Below, piece after piece: positions 1 through 11,708 of a stretch of DNA of 64,000 nt. The stretch's first letter is position 1. Every line of letters begins with the position of its first letter. The stretch spans positions 26,314,457-26,378,456 of the forward strand of contig JAAALK010000081.1 in the NCBI GenBank assembly GCA_019279435.1, read 5' to 3'. Below the pieces are notes generated by a model that was given only the letters and a program-made list of their open reading frames with translations, ran no database searches and had not been told where the DNA came from. Both the position numbers and the translations under genes were made by a program. The stretch comes from Zizania palustris. Taxonomy: Eukaryota; Streptophyta; Magnoliopsida; Poales; Poaceae.

Positions 1-478
1 TTGAGAGACAGGCATGGCAAGCCTGTGGTGTGCTTCAATGCCGTCAAGAGGGACACTACTCCCACAGTGCCCCCACCCCAAGAGAGCTCAAGGAGTCACC
101 TCCAACCCGCCGTCCGCGCCAAAGTGAACCACGTCTCCGCCGAAGAAGCCCAGGCTGCACCAGAGATGTCATGGGTAAGTTATGGTTCATTCATCGCTTG
201 CAGTGGTATTATTTGACACCGGGGCTACCCACTCCTTTATATCAACTGCTTTTGTGGAAAATAATGCACTGGACATAAGTGAACTACCCAGGCCAGTACT
301 GATAGCTACCCAGGAAAGCAAACCCTCGCTTGTTCCTTTAGTCCAAGGATATGGGTAGATATCCAAGGCACGATTTTGGGCCGACCCCATTCTAATAGAA
401 TGTCAAGGCTGGACCTCATTCTAGGGATGGATTGGCTAAATAAACACCAAGGTGTGATAGAATGTGCCCAGAGAAAGT
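1..478 (+). pseudogene. gag zinc knuckle and aspartic protease remnant of the gypsy element
   Basis: Near position 30 a frame reads CRQEGHYSHS, the core of a CCHC zinc knuckle that has lost its last cysteine. From about 215 a second frame carries DTGATHSFI, the retropepsin active-site motif. LILGMDWL near 418 is the usual end of a gypsy protease. The pieces lie in different frames and are separated by stops. Function in the intact family: gag binds RNA and the protease cleaves the polyprotein. Confidence 0.7.
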
Positions 479-579
479 AACGGGACTAATGAAGAAGGGA
501 CTATAGTCACATTCCAGATGCCCAGCATGAAGGCCGGAAGGACAAGACTACATCAGATTACCTTGGAGGAGATATCAGT

Positions 580-1870
580 AGTCAGTGAATACTCGGATGT
601 ATTCCCAGAGGATCTACCAGGGATGCCACCAAGAGGGACATCGAATTCAGGATTGACTTGGTGCCGGAACCAACTCCTATTTATAAGCGACCATACCGGA
701 TGGCCAATGAATTAGGAAATGAAGCAGCAGTTGGAGGATCTCGAGAAGAAAGGTTATATCAGACCAAGCCATCACCGTGGGGTGCTCCCGTCATCTTTGT
801 CGAGGAAAAAGACAAGGCAAAGCGTATGTGTGTGGATTATCGCGCCTTGAATGAGGTAACAATCAAGAATAAGTACCCATTGCCTCGGATCGATGATCTC
901 TTCGATCAGCTCAAAGGAGCTACGGTATTCTCGAAGATCGACCCGGGTCTGGTTACCACCAGCTAAGAATCCGAGAGGAGGACATACCCAAGACTGCTTT
1001 CACGACCGCTAGGATTATATGAGTGTACGGTTATGTTTGGATTGACCAACGCCCCTGCATTCTTCATGAATATGATGAATAAGGTATTCATGGAATATCT
1101 GGACAAGTTCATCGTAGTCTTCATAGACGACATCCTTATCTATTCCAAGGACCATAAGGAGCACGAGACTCACCTCCGGTTAACCTTAGGAAAGTTAAGG
1201 GAACACCAATTGTATGCCAAGTACAGTAAATGCAAGTTTTGGACGGCAGAAGTAAAGTTCCTTGGACACATCATCTCTGCACAAGGAATCGCAGTAGACC
1301 CTGCCACCGTAGAAGCAGTTACGGATGGTTGCCACCCACGAACGTATCTGAGATACGAAGTTTTCTGGGATTGGCGGATATTACCGAAGATTATTGAGAA
1401 TTTTTCTAAGATAGCCAAGCCAATGACCAAGTTGTTGCAGAAAGGAGAGAAGTTTGAATGGACTCCGGAATGCGAAGAAAGTTTCCGCACCCTCAAGACT
1501 CGTTTGGTGTCTGCACCTATACTGACCCTACCAGATATCCGCAAAGACTTCCATGTCTATTGCGACGCATCTCGCCAAGGATTGGGATGTGTTCTTATGC
1601 AAGATGGAAAGTCATCTCTTATGCCTCCAGACAATTGAGACCCCATGAGTTGAATTATCCGACCCATGATTTGGAATTAGCCGCCGTAGTGCACGCCCCA
1701 AGATTTGGAGGCACTATTTGGTTGGAAATCGCTGTGAGATCTTTACGGATCACAAGAGTTTGAAGTATATCTTCACACAGCCTGACCTTAATCTGAGGCA
1801 AAGACGATGGTTGGAACTAATCAGGACTATGACTTAGGTATTCACTACCACCCAGGAAAAGCAAATGTGG
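580..1870 (+). pseudogene. Reverse transcriptase and RNase H remnant of the gypsy element
   Basis: RT signatures appear in sequence: CVDYRALNEVTIKNKYPLPRI (split here as CVDYRALNEV and KYPLPRIDDLFDQL) at 830-910, the catalytic block FIDDILIYSK at 1120-1150, and KCKFW with FLGHIIS near 1230-1275. The RNase H part follows with the CDAS motif near 1560 and YPTHDLELAAVV near 1655. A frame change near 960-1030 and others near 1330 and 1640 break it. Enough remains to place it in Ty3/gypsy, but it is not functional. Confidence 0.85.
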
Positions 1871-2099
1871 TAGCTGATGCCTTAAGTCGCAAGGGATATT
1901 GCACGGCCATGATGATTCAGAACACGCACCCTTGTTATGTAAGGAGATGGAAAACTTAAATCTTGGATTGACCACCAGAGCATATCTAGCCACCTTGGAG
2001 ACCCAACCTGTCCTGTTTGAGCAGATTCGTGAAGCTCAGTCAGGACCCGGATATAGCTGCCATTAAGAAGAACATGAGACAAGGAAAAGCCCCCGGATT

Positions 2100-2990
2100 T
2101 TCAGAGGACGAGATGACACCATATGGTTTGGAACTCGGATATGTGTGCCGGATAAACCTGAAATAAAGACTCTTATCCTAAGAGAAGCCCATGAGACATT
2201 GTACTCCATTCACCCCGGCAGTACCAAGATGTACCAGGATCTGAAGGAACGCTATTGGTGGGTTAGCATGAAAAGAGAGATTGCCCAGTTCGTCGCCGAA
2301 TGTGACACCTGCAGAAGAGTAAAAGCTGAACATCAGAGACCTGCAGGATTGTTGCAGCCACTTAAAGTGCCGGAATGGAAGTGGGAAGAGATCGGTATGG
2401 ATTTTATCACCGGATTACCAAGACCCAGCTGGGGTATGATTCGATATGGGTGATCATTGATCGGCTTAAAAAGTAGCTCATTTCATAGCCGTCAAGACGA
2501 CCTTTAGTGGCCCTAAGCTAGCAGAGCTATATATGGCCCGGATAGTATGTCTTCACGGAGTGCCCAGAAGATAGTATCTGACCGAGGAAGTCAGTTTACC
2601 TCTCGGTTTTGGAAGAACCTCCAAGAGGAGATGGGCACGAGATTAAATTTCAGTACCGCCTACCATCCTCAGACAGATGGACAAACAGAAAGGGTAATCA
2701 GATACTAGAGGATATGCTTCGAGCATGTGTTTTGGATTTTGGAGCCACTTGGGACAAGAGCTTGCCATATGCAGAATTTTCATACAACATAGCTATCAAG
2801 CCAGTCTTCAGATGTCTCCTTTTGAGGCCCTATATGGACGTAAGTGCAGAACGCCTCTACTTTGGGACCAAACGGGTGAATCCCAAGTATTTGGGACAGA
2901 CATTCTTCGAGAAGCTGAAGAGAAAGTACGGATCATCAGAGACCGACTCAAGACAGCCCAATCGCGACAGAAGAGCTACGCAGACAATCG
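2100..2990 (+). pseudogene. Integrase remnant of the gypsy element
   Basis: A frame from 2145 holds the HHCC zinc-binding region: paired histidines in AHETLYSIHPG and cysteines in CDTCRRVK. The first catalytic aspartate follows in MDFITGLP near 2400. A further block (YHPQTDGQTER, about 2660-2695) carries the region of the last catalytic acid, in another frame. The part between is shifted and interrupted, so the enzyme is dead. Confidence 0.8.
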
Positions 2991-3128
2991 CCGAGACTTA
3001 GCCTTTGAAGAAGGAGAACATGTCTATCTTCGAGTTACGCCTCTTCGTGGGACTCAACGTTTAACATGAGAGGAAAGTTGGCCCCTCGATATGTTGGACC
3101 ATTTCCCATTATCTGACGCCAAGGAGAA

Positions 3129-3431
3129 GTGGCTTATCAGTTGGAATTACCGCCCTCGTTGGCTGGAGTACATGACGTGTTTCATGTTTCTCAACTCAAG
3201 AAGTGTCTCCGCGTCCCCACGGAGCAAGTGGATCTTCAGCAGTTGGATGTCCAAGAGGATCTGACTTATGTGGAAAAGCCGGTCAAGATATTGGAAGTCA
3301 AAGAAAGGACCACCAGGAGTCGAGTAATCCGCTTCTGCAAAGTGCAGTGGAGCAATCATCCGGTAGAAGAAGCTACATGGGAAAAAGAAGATGAACTCAA
3401 GGCACAGCATCCTGAGCTATGCGAGGATTGA
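3129..3431 (+). pseudogene. Integrase C-terminus with chromodomain
   Basis: An open stretch of 100 codons contains VFHVSQLKKC, the conserved GPY/F-linked end of gypsy integrase. It is followed by a chromodomain-like segment (VKILEVKERTTRSR, then VQWSNHPVEEATWEKEDEL) and the stop. Chromodomains steer chromovirus integration toward marked chromatin. The stop lies about 40 bp before the polypurine tract and LTR, as expected at a pol 3' end. Confidence 0.8.
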
Positions 3432-4537
3432 TCCGAATCTCGAGGACGAGATTCTCTGTAAGGGGGATAGGATTGTAACACCCCAAAAATTAAAAGGAAA
3501 AAATAAAAAGAAAATATTATTTAAATCATTTCTGAATTTATTATTAAAGAAAAAATCACCAAAAGAACCCAAATAAAGCCAAACAGGGAGAAATACTCAA
3601 AATCTGGACTTGAAAATTTTATGAGATGAACTAGAGGCCAAGATATAATTTTAGGAATTTTTACAAATTTTTATCAACAGTGATTCAACCCTTAATCAAA
3701 TAAATGAATTACTGGAATTATTTTAAATCAGAAAAGAATTGAAATGCTTAATGGGCCTCAACCCCGAAACCTCCCCCGACGGCCTTTTTGGCCCAGCCCG
3801 TTGCCACCCACCCACTGACAGGAGGGGCCCGCCTGTCGGCGCCGCCCTCCCCTCTCTCCTCCCGCCCGCGCCCGTCTGGCCCCACTCGTCAGCCCCCTTG
3901 CGCCCTCTGACCGCCCGGCCCCGCCTGTCTGCCCTTTCTTTTTCCGTCACTCACTGACAGGTGGGCTCCACAGCATCCTGAGCTATGCGAGGATTGATCC
4001 GAATCTCGAGGACGAGATTCTCTGTAAGGGGGATAGGATTGTAACACCCCAAAAATTAAAAGGAATAAAATAAAAAGAAAATATTATTTAAATCATTTCT
4101 GAATTTATTATTAAAAAAAATCACCAAAAGAACCCAAATAAAGCCAAACAGGGAGAAATACTCAAAATCTGGACTTGAAAATTTTATGAGATGAACTAGA
4201 GGCCAAGATATAATTTTAGGAATTTTTAAAATTTTTATCAACAGTGATTCAACCCTTAATCAAATAAATGAATTACTGGAATTATTTTAAATCAGAAAAG
4301 AATTGAAATGCTTAATGGGCCTCAACCCCGAAACCTCCCCCGACGGCCTTTTTGGCCCAGCCCGTTGCCACCCACCCACTGACAGGAGGGGCCCGCCTGT
4401 CGGCGCCGCCCTCCCCTCTCTCCTCCCGCCCGCGCCCCGTCTGGCCCCACTCGTCAGCCCCCTTGCGCCTCTGACCGCCCGGCCCCGTGTCTGCCCTTTC
4501 TTTTTCCGTCACTCACTGACAGGTGGAGCCCACCTGT
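3403..4537 (+). repeat. Tandem duplication (~566 bp) across the PPT-LTR junction
   Basis: The block from CACAGCATCCTGAGC through the polypurine tract (AAGGGGGATAGGATT) and the first ~490 bp of the LTR occurs twice, at about 3403-3968 and 3969-4537. The LTR start TGTAACACCCC is therefore present at 3474 and 4040. The copies differ by a few small indels and substitutions, so the duplication is not brand new. The join sits at the short shared word CACAGCAT. Confidence 0.85.
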
Positions 4538-7309
4538 CAGATCCATCGTCTCCGATGGAAGGGGATCGCTCCCCTTCCCCGGCGATCTCCTTCTGTTTTT
4601 CTCGCCGCCGGCCGCGGATCGCCTTGGATCCCCTCCGATCGCCTTCCCTGGTCACCACCGCCCCCTTTCCTTCCATAGCCGACGCGTTTTCACTTTTTTG
4701 GAAAGCTTCCCGAAGCTTTTGGTAACCCTCGCCGGAGCTCTCGGGATCCCCTCGGTTCCCTGCCATTCTGACGCCGGCGACCCCCTATAAGAACCCTCCT
4801 CGGCCACCGCCCTCAACCCACACCTCCTAAGCCCTAACCGAAGCCTTCCGGAGCGCCGACGCCTCTTCTTCGAGTTTCGGCACTGCTCTGCCTCCGGCGA
4901 GTGATCGCCGTCGCCTCGGACCCCCACTGCCCTAGCCGCCGCCACCGTCGGGACCGTCGTCGACCACCCCACCTCGTCCACCCCTCCGTTGGCTGTGGAC
5001 ACCGCCGGACCGCCGTCACCGTCGAGCACCCGTACGCCCTCCGTCGTCTACGCTCGCCGCCGGTCATCTCCAAGCCCCCATCTTCGCCGCCAAAGGTACC
5101 AACGTGACCCCCAACACCTCCGCGTTCCATTTTTGCCGTTAGCTATGCCCGTAGGCGCTCGCCGCCGCCGTCGCCATCGCATCCGAGGCCGCCGTCGCCG
5201 GAGACGAAGGGGGATACGAGCCCCTTACGTCGTGCCGTGCCGGATCGCACAGCGACCGTCCGATCGCGATCGGAGGGCTAAGATTAAACCCCTCCGGGAT
5301 TTAATCTGGGCCCTCGGATCTGGTCAAAAGGGTATCGAGGCCTCTCGGCCGTCGATCGCCACTTAAACCCCCGAACGATCTCAGACGTCCAGTACCCTTC
5401 GCTGCGATATAATCTCAGCCGTCCATTTCCACTTAACCCACCCCCTCGCATCTGACCGCTGGATCCAGATCCAACGGCCCAGATCGCTCGGGTCCACGCG
5501 AATAGTCACGGGTTCACGTGAACCTGGTTCACCGTGGACCAGGGACTGTTTTTGGTTTAAATAAAAATTCAGAAAATAGTTTAAACTTCAAAAATTCATA
5601 TCTTGCTCATTTTAACTCTAAATTTCACCATTCAAATTTTGTTAGAACCAGAACATTATTCCTACACATTAATGCAATAAAAACAGTATGTTTCTGTTGC
5701 CCAAAATATTATTAATCAATAAATGAATAAGAACCCCTTTAGGATAAATTATTATTCCAACAAAATAAATTATGAAAAATCCTAAAAAGGTTAAAATTCA
5801 CTATTATATGTAAAGACTCAGAATAATAAATATTACTTCACCCACAACAATGTATGTTCTTTATTGGTGAATTTTATCTGTTTTATTGAATGTGAATATA
5901 TTGTTTACTTTTCCGTATCGAGAAGACTACGAGTTCGTCGAGGAGCAGGAGTTCTACCCCGAGGTTCCTCCATCCCCATTTTCTGAGCAAGGCAAGTCAT
6001 CGACCCTTCTGTGGAAACAGTTGATCATAATTGAGCCCATGTTTTAATAACTTATCGCTATAACCCATAGATTAATATTGCATTAGTCAAATATTCAAGC
6101 CTTACACTTATATCTATTAGATCCCTGTCCTTTGTGCAAACCCAGCCATGCTTATTGAGCCTTAACTCCTTGTCACTCTACGTATAAATATATTAGCTAG
6201 TGCCCAATGTACCGGCACACCTGCTATAGGTTAAAAGAACGAGTCGTAGATAGCTGGATTTCTGTATATGAATTTCCCTGTTATTCTCGTCTCTGGACTC
6301 TGTTGGAGTTGGCTAGGTTATAAGTATGGTGGGTTCCGGGTGCAAGCTCGGGCACTGGGTTGGTCGCACCCGGGGCACTATAAGGACCGGTCTGCGGGAT
6401 CTGTTGCAAAGCAGTTCCGTACCAACCACAGGTCTAATGGGTAAGTCCTAACTGGAAGTATGGAATACTCCGGCTTGATGCACCATAGAGGAGGGGGCAA
6501 GGGGCTAGCCTGCGGGCGACTTGTACCGACGAGGCTCAAGGGGGGGTATGGTGGGGCTCCGATGCGTCGGGACAACCATATGAAACCCATAAGAGGGTGC
6601 TATTGAGTCGGGGAGGACTATATGGAAGGTTTGGCACGAGTTCCCGTGTGATGGGTCATCTCGTTACACTTCGGTGTAGGAGATGAGGGCGTGCCTTGTG
6701 GGTACAGTGGTACATCTCTGATCAGAGTAATTTAATATTTTCGAAAGGCCGAGCCCACGGTCAGGGCGGGTTGTGTGACTACTCGCAGTTAGTTTATAAT
6801 TGTTTGGATGTTCAAGTTATTCATGGCACGTAAGGACTGTTGAGCGAGGTGGGGCTGACTGTACCCCTCGAGTTAGAAGATGATGATACACATGCACATG
6901 TTTACTTTTCCGTACTAATAAATTGCTCTCATTTAAAGCTTTACAAATATGCTGCTTCCGCTAAATTAGCCACTATCTCCCTTGTTATTACCTTGCATTA
7001 TATTTGCATTCGGTGGCTGCTGAGTACATCTGTACTCACCCCGTTGACTTACAACATCAGAGCCAGTCTACTACGAGGAGGATGAAGGTCTGGAGTAGCG
7101 ACCCAGTCAAGGCGAGACTGGAAGGAGGCGTTCATCTAGGACCCTTGTTTTATTAGTTTCTCTTCATCTTTATTCACTTTTGTATTAATGCGGTCTACGA
7201 ACCGTGAATGATTGCTCGTATTGTACGTGGTCGTGTGATGAACGTCTTGTTTTATTGATTTTCTATGGAATTTCAATAAAGTCCTGATTTATTAAATCGG
7301 GGCGCGACA
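4040..7309 (+). repeat. 3' LTR of the gypsy element (3270 bp)
   Basis: It starts TGTAACACCCC directly after a polypurine tract and ends GGGGCGCGACA, giving TG...CA ends. Inside are a GC-rich 5' third, an AT-rich middle, the block GCACTATAAGGACCGGTC near 6375 that also occurs in the other LTR families here, and near 7020 the stem-loop word GAGTACATCTGTACTC. No long frame inside resembles a protein. Confidence 0.75.
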
Positions 7310-8768
7310 GGACTCCCCCTAGAGTCCGCATATTCATAGGTATTTATAGGAAGGGAACCCGTGAGGAAAATACCCTTTAACTCTCAAGTTACATTCATCA
7401 CTACAGACCATGTATCCTAGCCCCCATAGGGATACGACAGTACTAGTTTTATACACCTGACTAGGTAGGGATAATGTCTAATTAGAGTGACGGTGCACGT
7501 ATAGGCCTGACGTGAGCTTAGTCACGACCCGATTGCTACAGAGCCCTCCTACCCCATTCAATAGGAGTCACCCAGCACTATAGTCGTCATATCTTTACTT
7601 TAGTGGTTGTGCTTCTGGAGACCATCGTGGTAAGAGGAGCTCCGTCTTGGCCCTCCAAAGTGGACTGTCTTCGGAGGACCCCTTCAGAGACTTTGGGTTC
7701 TCGAGGGGGTCTCCGCTCTGTCCCCAACATGGCTTCTAGCGCAGGCTATCTTTGGCATGCCTTTAGAGGCTTCGGACCTTCACGGAGGCTGTCGTGGTAC
7801 GAGGAGCTCCGCCCTGGCCCTTCGAACGGGACTGTCTTCGGAAGACCCCTTCAGAGACTTCATGTTCTCGAGGGGGTCCTCACTCGGTCCCCGACAGGGT
7901 TTCTAGAATAGCTACCTTTGGCACTCCTTTGGATGCTTCGGACCTTTACGGAGGCTCACGTCCAGGGGACGCTTTTAGTAGTCCGGGGCGACCGTCCTAC
8001 GGTTCGGCATCTGGTCCCGGTGGGCTTCGCATGTACGAGCTTCGTGGCTGCCTTTGGGGTTGTTATCCGCTTCTACTGCTGACGGAATTATTTCCCCCCA
8101 ACAATAAGCTTCCCAGGAAGTTGGTCTTGATCTTATGAAACTTGTCAAATGTATTGATACTAATGCAATTGGCATTCAGAAAATTTTGAAGAAGATTGAG
8201 AAGCACATTAGCTATAGACGATTTACTTATTACTATGTGACAAGTAGATAGAATTACCCGTATTCTTAGCTACAACATGTCTTCAAGCATGTGACTCTAG
8301 ATTGAAGTAGGGACATCGATCACGCTGCGTGCATGGGTGTTAGGCTCATGCCATCTAGCTTCTTGCCTAACAAAACTGAACGTTGGTTGGGTTGAACCCG
8401 ACTATTTTATCACATGTTAGTTAAGGTTTTTTTACCATGCTTTGAACTATGATATCTTGGAGGAGACGGTGGCCCTAAAAGGCCTCCACGGGGTTATGGA
8501 CGACATGTTGCATTGCCCATAGTGCGGAACAAGTGATTAAGTTGGCCAAATTATTCGGATTATCCGGTTAACACTAGATCATATAATCCAATTAATATTT
8601 TGGTAATCCGCATCTGTCGGATTTTTATTTTTTATGATACCATAATCGAATTCGAATCCACACCATATTATTCGGATTCGGATCCAAATCCACGGATTTT
8701 TTTAAAAAAACTATACCATATCCTTACTATATATAGTCGGATTCGGATAGGATAATATTTGACCTATT
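7310..8768. other. Intergenic, repeat-derived, no gene seen
   Basis: No protein-like frame with recognisable homology. It holds the 167-bp tandem repeat described separately and, from about 8550 to 8760, AT-rich sequence with repeated GGATTCGGAT/ATCCGGAT words that looks like a decayed repeat. Confidence 0.5.
7618..7950 (+). repeat. ~167-bp tandem repeat, two copies
   Basis: GTAAGAGGAGCTCCG at 7630 recurs as GTACGAGGAGCTCCG at 7797. Matching landmarks (GGACTGTCTTCGGA, CTCGAGGGGGTC, GCTTCGGACCTT.ACGGAGGCT) keep the same spacing. The copies differ at about one base in ten. Origin unknown; it may be a fragment of a larger transposon. Confidence 0.7.
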
Positions 8769-9270
8769 TAGGGATGGCAATAGGTTTTAAAACTCATGGG
8801 TTGATGAAAATCTTGTCCGCGAAATAAACCCGCAAAACTTATGTAAACTCGAACCCGTGAAAGCTATGGGTTCAAAACTAAAACCCGAACCCATCGGGTA
8901 CCCGAAACCCGATGAGTAACCCGCGGGTTCGGTTTATACTCTACATGAATTATATTATATTACAACATAATCATAATTAAAAATTCACAACAAATAAAAG
9001 ATTATCACATTACCAACACATAATTTGAAATGATGAAATCACTTAACATATATCAACATAACATTCTCATGGGAAATGAATAGAAAATGGATGAACTCTA
9101 TATAATTTTAAGTAATCGGGTAAACCCACGAAATCCGTGGGTTTAAATTTAATCCCCAACCCGATCCGAAATCAAATAGGTATCCAAACCCACGAACCCA
9201 CGGACGCAAAATTGAATCTAAACCCGTGCCCATCAGGTACCCGTACCCGCGGGTAAAATTGCCATCCCTA
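8769..9270. mobile_element. hAT-type MITE, 502 bp
   Basis: Terminal inverted repeat TAGGGATGGCAAT on the left and its complement ATTGCCATCCCTA on the right. The flanking 8-mers GACCTATT (8761-8768) and GACCCATT (9271-9278) match at 7 of 8 positions, which is the target duplication length of hAT elements. The interior is rich in ACCCGNNGGGTACCC-like words and has no transposase frame. Confidence 0.8.
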
Positions 9271-9497
9271 GACCCATTTTCAATCCTACGAAACCGGTTT
9301 GTTAAGATTGATACTTTTGCACGATAGTACGTGAGGTTTCACTAATAAAACTTTCAGGGCTGCTATCGCTTTTGCGCCCGCAAAATCAAATAAACTTTAG
9401 ATAAGCTTTCACAAATTCCAACCGCTTTGGCCGAAAATATTTCGCAAATCGCGTCCGGCGATCGAGCAAGAGACCTAGCAGCGCCGCGCCGATCGAT

Positions 9498-10178
9498 ACT
9501 CGACGGTGGCGCGCATGACAACACGGTTGAGCGGCGGCGTCTGGGGTACGAGATCCTGGACGCTGCCGACGGCGACCCGGCGCGCGCACGGGGCCGGGCC
9601 GTGCATGCGGTGTTTCGAGATGGCACGGAACTTGTTCAGGGAGGACGCGCGGCGACATGAGGATTGAGGAAGGCACGAAGAATGCTCCGCGGCGGGCTGA
9701 TGCAGAGGTGCAGAGACACGTACGTCGACTACGTCGGCGCCTTCTACCAGGGTTTGTTCGCCATGGACGGCGACTACGGCGACAACGTCGACGCCGTACG
9801 GGCGCTCTTCTGGGAGTGGGGCTTACAATGCGGCGGAAAGGACAGTGGCTTCTGGTGCCACTACATAACCTTCTAGTCGCGGCACGGCGGCGACCGTCGT
9901 GCGCGCGACGTCGCCGAGGCGGCCTGCCCGGGAGACCCTGCGGTGCACGCCATGTACGCCAAGACAGAGCTGCGTCTCGGCCGCTCGCCCGCGCTCTCGC
10001 CGTCTTCGCCAAACACTCCGCCGCGCAGGAGTGGCTGGTGGACGAGCGAGGTGCGCGACCACCGCAACGCGCTGCGGCTGACGGGGTTCGCCGGCTCCTC
10101 CGCCTGTGCTGGCGCTGCATGCGTGAGGCCGCCGTCCCGGACCCGTCATGGATACGAGCGGCTTCTGTCCGCGTGATA
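9498..10178 (+). pseudogene. HAT-array copy 1, decayed
   Basis: Nucleotide similarity to the three downstream copies runs end to end, including shared upstream sequence (GGCCGAAAATAT). The start codon is lost (GATACT where the others read GATATG). Indels shift the frame near 9650 and again in the middle. An in-frame TAG follows the YITF motif near 9874, and the region around 9990 has a deletion. It is the oldest or least constrained member of the array. Confidence 0.85.
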
Positions 10179-10662
10179 GGGGGTGTGGTTTACTCTTTAT
10201 TTTTCATGTAAACTGTAGCGAAAATAGCTCATATTTCATGTTTGGTGTTGCCATATGAAATCTATCTGTCCATAATAAACGATAGGTTGAGTTTATTTAA
10301 CTGTTATCTATTTATAGTGTAAATTAATTACATTAGATTTTGTTTGGTTTGAATATGCTGGTATTAGATACCACGTAATCAGATTACAATAATCCAGTAA
10401 TCAACCCATTACACTCTAACCAATTTAATATCAGATTACGTTACCATAATATATTATACTTATGAATCAAACACTATAATGTAAACAAAATACATTACAT
10501 TTGTTAACTAACAAAATATAGTAATTTAATACATTTTTATCATTCAATAATCGAGAACACGAACGAAAAAACGCTAGAACTTCCCAAGATGAATTAATTA
10601 CACTAAATAAAATATCATAATATAACATTATTAGAGTAACGAAATTTTAACAAACATTATAA

Positions 10663-10851
10663 GGGGGAAATATCCTGTGCCATCGTGCAATAATCATGCG
10701 ATCTGGTGCATCTAGAATCCAATCAAGATTCAACGGTTACATATAAAAAAAGTAAAAAAGTACTAGGTTTCATATGTAACCGTTGGATCTTGATTGGATG
10801 CATCAGATTGTACAATTGCACAATTGCAGATTGCACGGGATATTTCCCCAG
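10663..10851. mobile_element. Small MITE (189 bp) upstream of HAT copy 2
   Basis: Inverted ends GGGGAAATATCC.GTGC and a long inner inverted repeat (AATCCAATCAAGAT...CAACGGTTACATAT and its complement) make this a near-perfect hairpin. It is bounded by TTATAA at 10657-10662 and 10852-10857. The same element sits in front of copies 3 and 4. Confidence 0.75.
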
Positions 10852-11034
10852 TTATAAAGGTTCCTTCTAGTTTATACAAAAACCTCAACATGTGTTCGTG
10901 TATGCCCCGGAGATCGGGACATGTCGTGACGACGTGTGTAGATTACGTGAATTTATTTTGTATCTTTTGCGAAGGATCATATGATCTAGAGAATCAGATT
11001 AGATTAGCTAGCATCCAGCGCCGCGGCGATCGAT

Positions 11035-11708
11035 ATGGGGATTCTTGGCGGCGGCGCGCATGACAACGCGGTGGAGCGGCGCCGGCGGGCGTACGAGATC
11101 CTGGACGCTGTCGACGGCGACCCGACGCGCGCACGGGGCCGCCGGGCCGTGCGGTGTTGCGAGATGGCGCGGAACTTGTTCAGGGAGGACGGCGACATGA
11201 GGAGGCGCGAGGATTGCTCCGCGGCGGGCTGATGCAGAGCCACGCCGACTACGGCACCATCTACCGGGGTTGGATCGCCATGGAGGTCGACTCCGGCAAC
11301 GTCGACGCCGCACGGTTTCTCTTCTTGGAGTGGCGCTCGCAGTGCGGCGGAAAGGACGGCGGCTTCTGGTGCAGCTACATCACGTTCGAGTCGCGGCACG
11401 GCGGCGCCCTACGCGCTCGCGCCGTCGCCGAGGCGGCCGTGGCGGCCTGCCCGGAAGACCCCGCCGTGCACGCCAAGTACGCCAAGACGGAGCTGCGGCT
11501 CGACCGCAAGGACAGCGCGTTCGCCGCGCTCGCCCGCGCTCTCGCCGTCTTCGCCGGAGACCCCGTCGCGCAGGAGTGGCTGGTGGACGAGGTGCGCGGC
11601 TACCGCGACGCGCTGCGCCGGCAGGGGTTCGCCGGGCGCCTCCGCGCGTGCTGTCGTCGCTTCGTGAGGCCGTCTCGGGCTCGGCATGGATACGAGCGGC
11701 TCCATTAG
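11035..11708 (+). pseudogene. HAT-array copy 2, 1-base frameshift
   Basis: Nearly identical to copies 3 and 4, with the same ATG context (CGATCGATATGGGG) and the same stop (GGCTCCATTAG). Two differences matter. An in-frame extra triplet adds an arginine near 11142. Near 11200 GACATGAGGGAGG has become GACATGAGGAGG, losing one G. The shift ends the protein after about 65 residues; the remaining ~500 bp would be open in another frame. With one base restored it would be the same TPR/HAT-like protein, so either the mutation is very young or the base is a sequencing error. Confidence 0.8.

Larger units (their letters stand above)
1..7309 (+). mobile_element. Decayed Ty3/gypsy chromovirus (Tekay/RIRE3-like), 3' portion
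   Basis: The order zinc knuckle, aspartic protease, reverse transcriptase, RNase H, integrase, chromodomain, polypurine tract and LTR is that of a chromodomain-bearing Ty3/gypsy element. The C-terminal chromodomain and long LTR (about 3.3 kb) fit the Tekay/Del lineage, to which rice RIRE3-type elements belong. The frames are broken by many stops and shifts, so it cannot make a polyprotein. The 5' LTR and most of gag lie before the window. The family name is inference from domain order and LTR length. Confidence 0.85.

Noticed and set aside
9386..10120. 244-codon arginine-rich frame opposite HAT copy 1
   Set aside because: Shadow of the GC-rich HAT pseudogene; similar shadows occur opposite copies 2, 3 and 4.
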